In this document: piece by piece, positions 3,622 through 5,586 of the stretch | Numbering within the stretch: position 1 is the stretch's first letter | How the letters are laid out: the number at the start of each line of letters is the position of its first letter | Assembly (NCBI GenBank): GCA_946539175.1 | Contig: CAMNHH010000141.1 | Location: 1-5,586, forward strand | Origin: an uncultured Clostridia bacterium | GTDB lineage: Bacteria; Bacillota; Clostridia; Oscillospirales; Oscillospiraceae | Direction: 5' to 3' | Length of the DNA: 5,586 nt | The notes under the pieces: generated by a model | Told to the model about the DNA's origin: nothing | What the model saw: the letters and a program-made list of their open reading frames with translations, nothing else | The model's database searches: none | Program-made: the position numbers and the translations under genes

Positions 3622-5586
3622 CAGAATTATATGAAAAATCCCTGCAAAAGCTGGAGCTGGATCGGGTGCTGGAGCTTCTGGCCCAGTCCGCCGTCTCCGG
3701 CGAGGCCAAGGAGCGCTGCCGGAAGCTGCGGCCCTTGACCGACCGGGAGGATGTAATCGGCCTGCAGCTGCAAACCTCTGACGCCTGCCGTCTGATCGAC
3801 CTGCGTTCATCGCCTGCCTTTCAGGACGTGCAGGACGTGCGGCCCAGTCTGGACCGGGCGGATCGAGGCGGCAGTCTGAACCCCAGAGAGCTGCTGCAGA
3901 TCGCCGGCGTACTGCGCTGCGCCAGAGCCGCCAAGGAGTACTACGACGGCGCCTGCGCCAACAGCTCCCTGGACTGGATGTTCGCCTCCCTGACTCCCAA
4001 CCGCTATCTGGAGGAACGGATTACCGGCGCGATCCTCTCCGAGGAGGAAATCGCGGACGCCGCCAGCCCGGAGCTGGCAGACATCCGCCGCCATATGCGG
4101 ATCCAGAGCGCGAAGATCAAGGAAAGCTTGCAGAAGCTGATCAGCTCGCCCGCCTATTCCAAGTTCCTGCGGGATCCCATCATCACCCTGCGCCAGGACC
4201 GCTATGTGGTGCCGGTGAAGGCGGAGTTCAAGAATGAGATCCCCGGCCTGATCCACGACGTCAGCTCCAGCGGCTCCACCTTCTTTGTGGAACCCATGTC
4301 CTCGGTCAATGCAAACAACGCCCTGCGGGAGCTCCTGCTGCGGGAGAAGAAGGAGATCGAGCGTATTCTGGCGGAGCTGTCCGCGGAGGCTGCCAACCAC
4401 AGGGAAACCATCTCCCAGGACTACGCCATGCTGGTGGAGCTGGACTTGATCTTTGCCCGGGCCAAGCTCTCCTTCCGCATGAAGGCCGCGGAGCCCCAAA
4501 TTCGGGAGGACGGACGTCTGGAGCTGATCCAGGCTCGTCACCCTCTGATCGATCCCAAGACCGTTGTGCCCGTCTCTGTCCATCTGGGTAAGGACTTCGA
4601 CACCCTGATTATCACCGGCCCCAACACCGGCGGCAAGACGGTGACGCTGAAAACCGTCGGCCTGCTGACCCTTATGGCGGAGTGCGGTCTGCACATTCCC
4701 GCGGCGGACGGCAGCTGCGTATCCGTGTTTGAGAACGTGCTTGCGGACATCGGTGACGAACAGAGCATTGAGCAGAGTCTTTCCACCTTCTCCGCCCACA
4801 TGCGGAACATCGTGCAGGTGGTAGAGCAGTGCGGCGATCGCTCCTTGGTCCTGTTCGACGAGCTGGGCGCCGGGACAGACCCGGCGGAGGGCGCCGCCCT
4901 GGCCATCGCGCTGATCGAATACTGTCGGCAGCAGGGGAGCCGCGTAGCCGCCACCACCCATTATGCGGAACTGAAGGTCTACGCCATGCGGACGCCCGGC
5001 GTTACCAACGCTGCCTGCGAATTCAATGTGGAGACCCTGAAGCCCACCTACAAGCTGCTGATCGGCGTTCCCGGCAAATCCAATGCCTTTGCCATCTCCC
5101 GCCGCTTGGGCCTGCGCGAAGAGATCATCAATTCCGCCAGGAATACCGTCAGCCAGAACGATCTGGACTTTGAGGAGGTGCTGGATCAGCTGGAGCAGCA
5201 GCGGCAGCAGATGGAGCAGGCCCGGATCGAGGCAGAGCGCCTGCGTCAGGAGACGATGCGGACCCAGCAAAAGTCTGAGGAATACTACGCCCAGATCAAA
5301 AAGGAAAAGGAAAAAGCGGAGGCCCAGGCCCGACGGGAAGCACAGATGATCCTGGACGAGGCCCGCCGCACCGCCAATTCCGTCTACGAGGAGCTCAAGG
5401 CCCTGCGCAAGCAGATGAAGGACACTGCCGACGCCCAGGGCGTCAACGCCCGCCAGGCGGAGCTGCGTCGTCAGCTCAACGAGGCGGAGAACAAGCTGGC
5501 GCCGCAAAAAAACCAGGTGGAGCGTCCCAAGCCCAGCCGGGAGATCCGGGCAGGGGACACGGTAGAGCTGCTGAAGCTGGGCACCA
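3618..5586 (+). CDS. mutS2: MutS2 family ATPase, 3' end outside window
   Basis: MutS2 is a MutS homologue without the mismatch-recognition domains. Family members suppress recombination or act on branched DNA, and in Bacillus MutS2 has been linked to handling collided ribosomes. The frame is open for 656 codons to the window edge. The N terminus is MTELYEKSLQKLELDRVL; the core clamp region contains FLRDPIITLRQDRYVVPVKA (about 178-197) and HDVSSSGSTFFVEP (about 213-226). The ATPase has Walker A GPNTGGKT at 334-341, the STFSAHM signature at 389-395, Walker B LFDELGAGTDP at about 412-422 and TTHYAELK at about 446-453. A long Glu/Gln/Arg-rich coiled coil spans about 516-635. Family members are about 780-800 residues; the C-terminal Smr nuclease domain would lie beyond the window, so its presence cannot be confirmed. 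The start overlaps the recO stop (ATGA). All ATPase motifs are intact. Confidence 0.97.
   Translation, partial: MTELYEKSLQKLELDRVLELLAQSAVSGEAKERCRKLRPLTDREDVIGLQLQTSDACRLIDLRSSPAFQDVQDVRPSLDRADRGGSLNPRELLQIAGVLRCARAAKEYYDGACANSSLDWMFASLTPNRYLEERITGAILSEEEIADAASPELADIRRHMRIQSAKIKESLQKLISSPAYSKFLRDPIITLRQDRYVVPVKAEFKNEIPGLIHDVSSSGSTFFVEPMSSVNANNALRELLLREKKEIERILAELSAEAANHRETISQDYAMLVELDLIFARAKLSFRMKAAEPQIREDGRLELIQARHPLIDPKTVVPVSVHLGKDFDTLIITGPNTGGKTVTLKTVGLLTLMAECGLHIPAADGSCVSVFENVLADIGDEQSIEQSLSTFSAHMRNIVQVVEQCGDRSLVLFDELGAGTDPAEGAALAIALIEYCRQQGSRVAATTHYAELKVYAMRTPGVTNAACEFNVETLKPTYKLLIGVPGKSNAFAISRRLGLREEIINSARNTVSQNDLDFEEVLDQLEQQRQQMEQARIEAERLRQETMRTQQKSEEYYAQIKKEKEKAEAQARREAQMILDEARRTANSVYEELKALRKQMKDTADAQGVNARQAELRRQLNEAENKLAPQKNQVERPKPSREIRAGDTVELLKLGT

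Noticed and set aside
3807..5507. A 566-codon open frame on the minus strand opposite mutS2
   Set aside because: It is the antisense shadow of mutS2, whose frame carries every MutS2 motif. The minus-strand product is Leu/Gly/Gln/His-rich with no recognisable domain, as expected from antisense of GC-rich coding DNA.
1..5586. CRISPR array, tRNA, rRNA, riboswitch or toxin-antitoxin pair
   Set aside because: No spaced repeats of CRISPR length, no cloverleaf-like segment, no leader long enough for a riboswitch, and no small gene pair of toxin-antitoxin type were seen.

Overview
The window is a tightly packed, single-strand gene cluster read left to right: a phoH-like ATPase (5' part outside the window), ybeY, a GNAT acetyltransferase, era, a small yqzL-like gene, recO, and mutS2 (3' part outside the window). 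The order phoH-ybeY-...-era-yqzL-recO is a classic Bacillota (Firmicutes) arrangement. The high GC content (hand count 115 of 180 bases, 64%, across 2041-2220), the YqzL-like small protein and recO joined directly to mutS2 point to a GC-rich Clostridia member. My best guess is an Oscillospiraceae-type gut anaerobe (Oscillibacter/Flavonifractor-like); that is inference, and no rRNA or other taxonomic marker is present.

Layout: 1-720 phoH; 726-1223 ybeY (possible ATGA overlap start at 717); 1221-1262 AT-rich TTGA/TGAA repeat tract; 1251-1766 GNAT acetyltransferase; 1750-1777 four exact 7-nt TGAA repeats; 1791-2684 era; 2751-2945 yqzL-like; 2866-3621 recO; 3618-5586 mutS2. There is no gap longer than about 70 bases, no convincing terminator or internal promoter, and no tRNA, rRNA, CRISPR array or transposase. 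The whole window could be one transcription unit.

Functionally the conserved genes fall into two linked themes. PhoH/YbeZ, YbeY and Era act on 16S rRNA maturation and 30S assembly or quality control. RecO is the recombination mediator that loads RecA. MutS2 connects both themes, since family members have been linked to recombination control and, in Bacillus, to collided-ribosome handling.

The part that departs from the standard layout is 1221-1777. Where many Bacillota carry dgkA and cdd between ybeY and era, this window has a GNAT gene whose first part is much more AT-rich (81 of 180 bases GC, 45%, across 1261-1440). It is bracketed by 7-nt-spaced TGAA/TTGA repeats and by an exact 11-bp direct repeat that supplies the stop codons of both ybeY and the GNAT gene. 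It looks like an acquired cassette. A second oddity is the 80-nt out-of-frame overlap of the yqzL-like gene with recO, with a potential RNA hairpin just ahead of the recO ribosome-binding site. I see no evidence for a wholly new multi-gene system.
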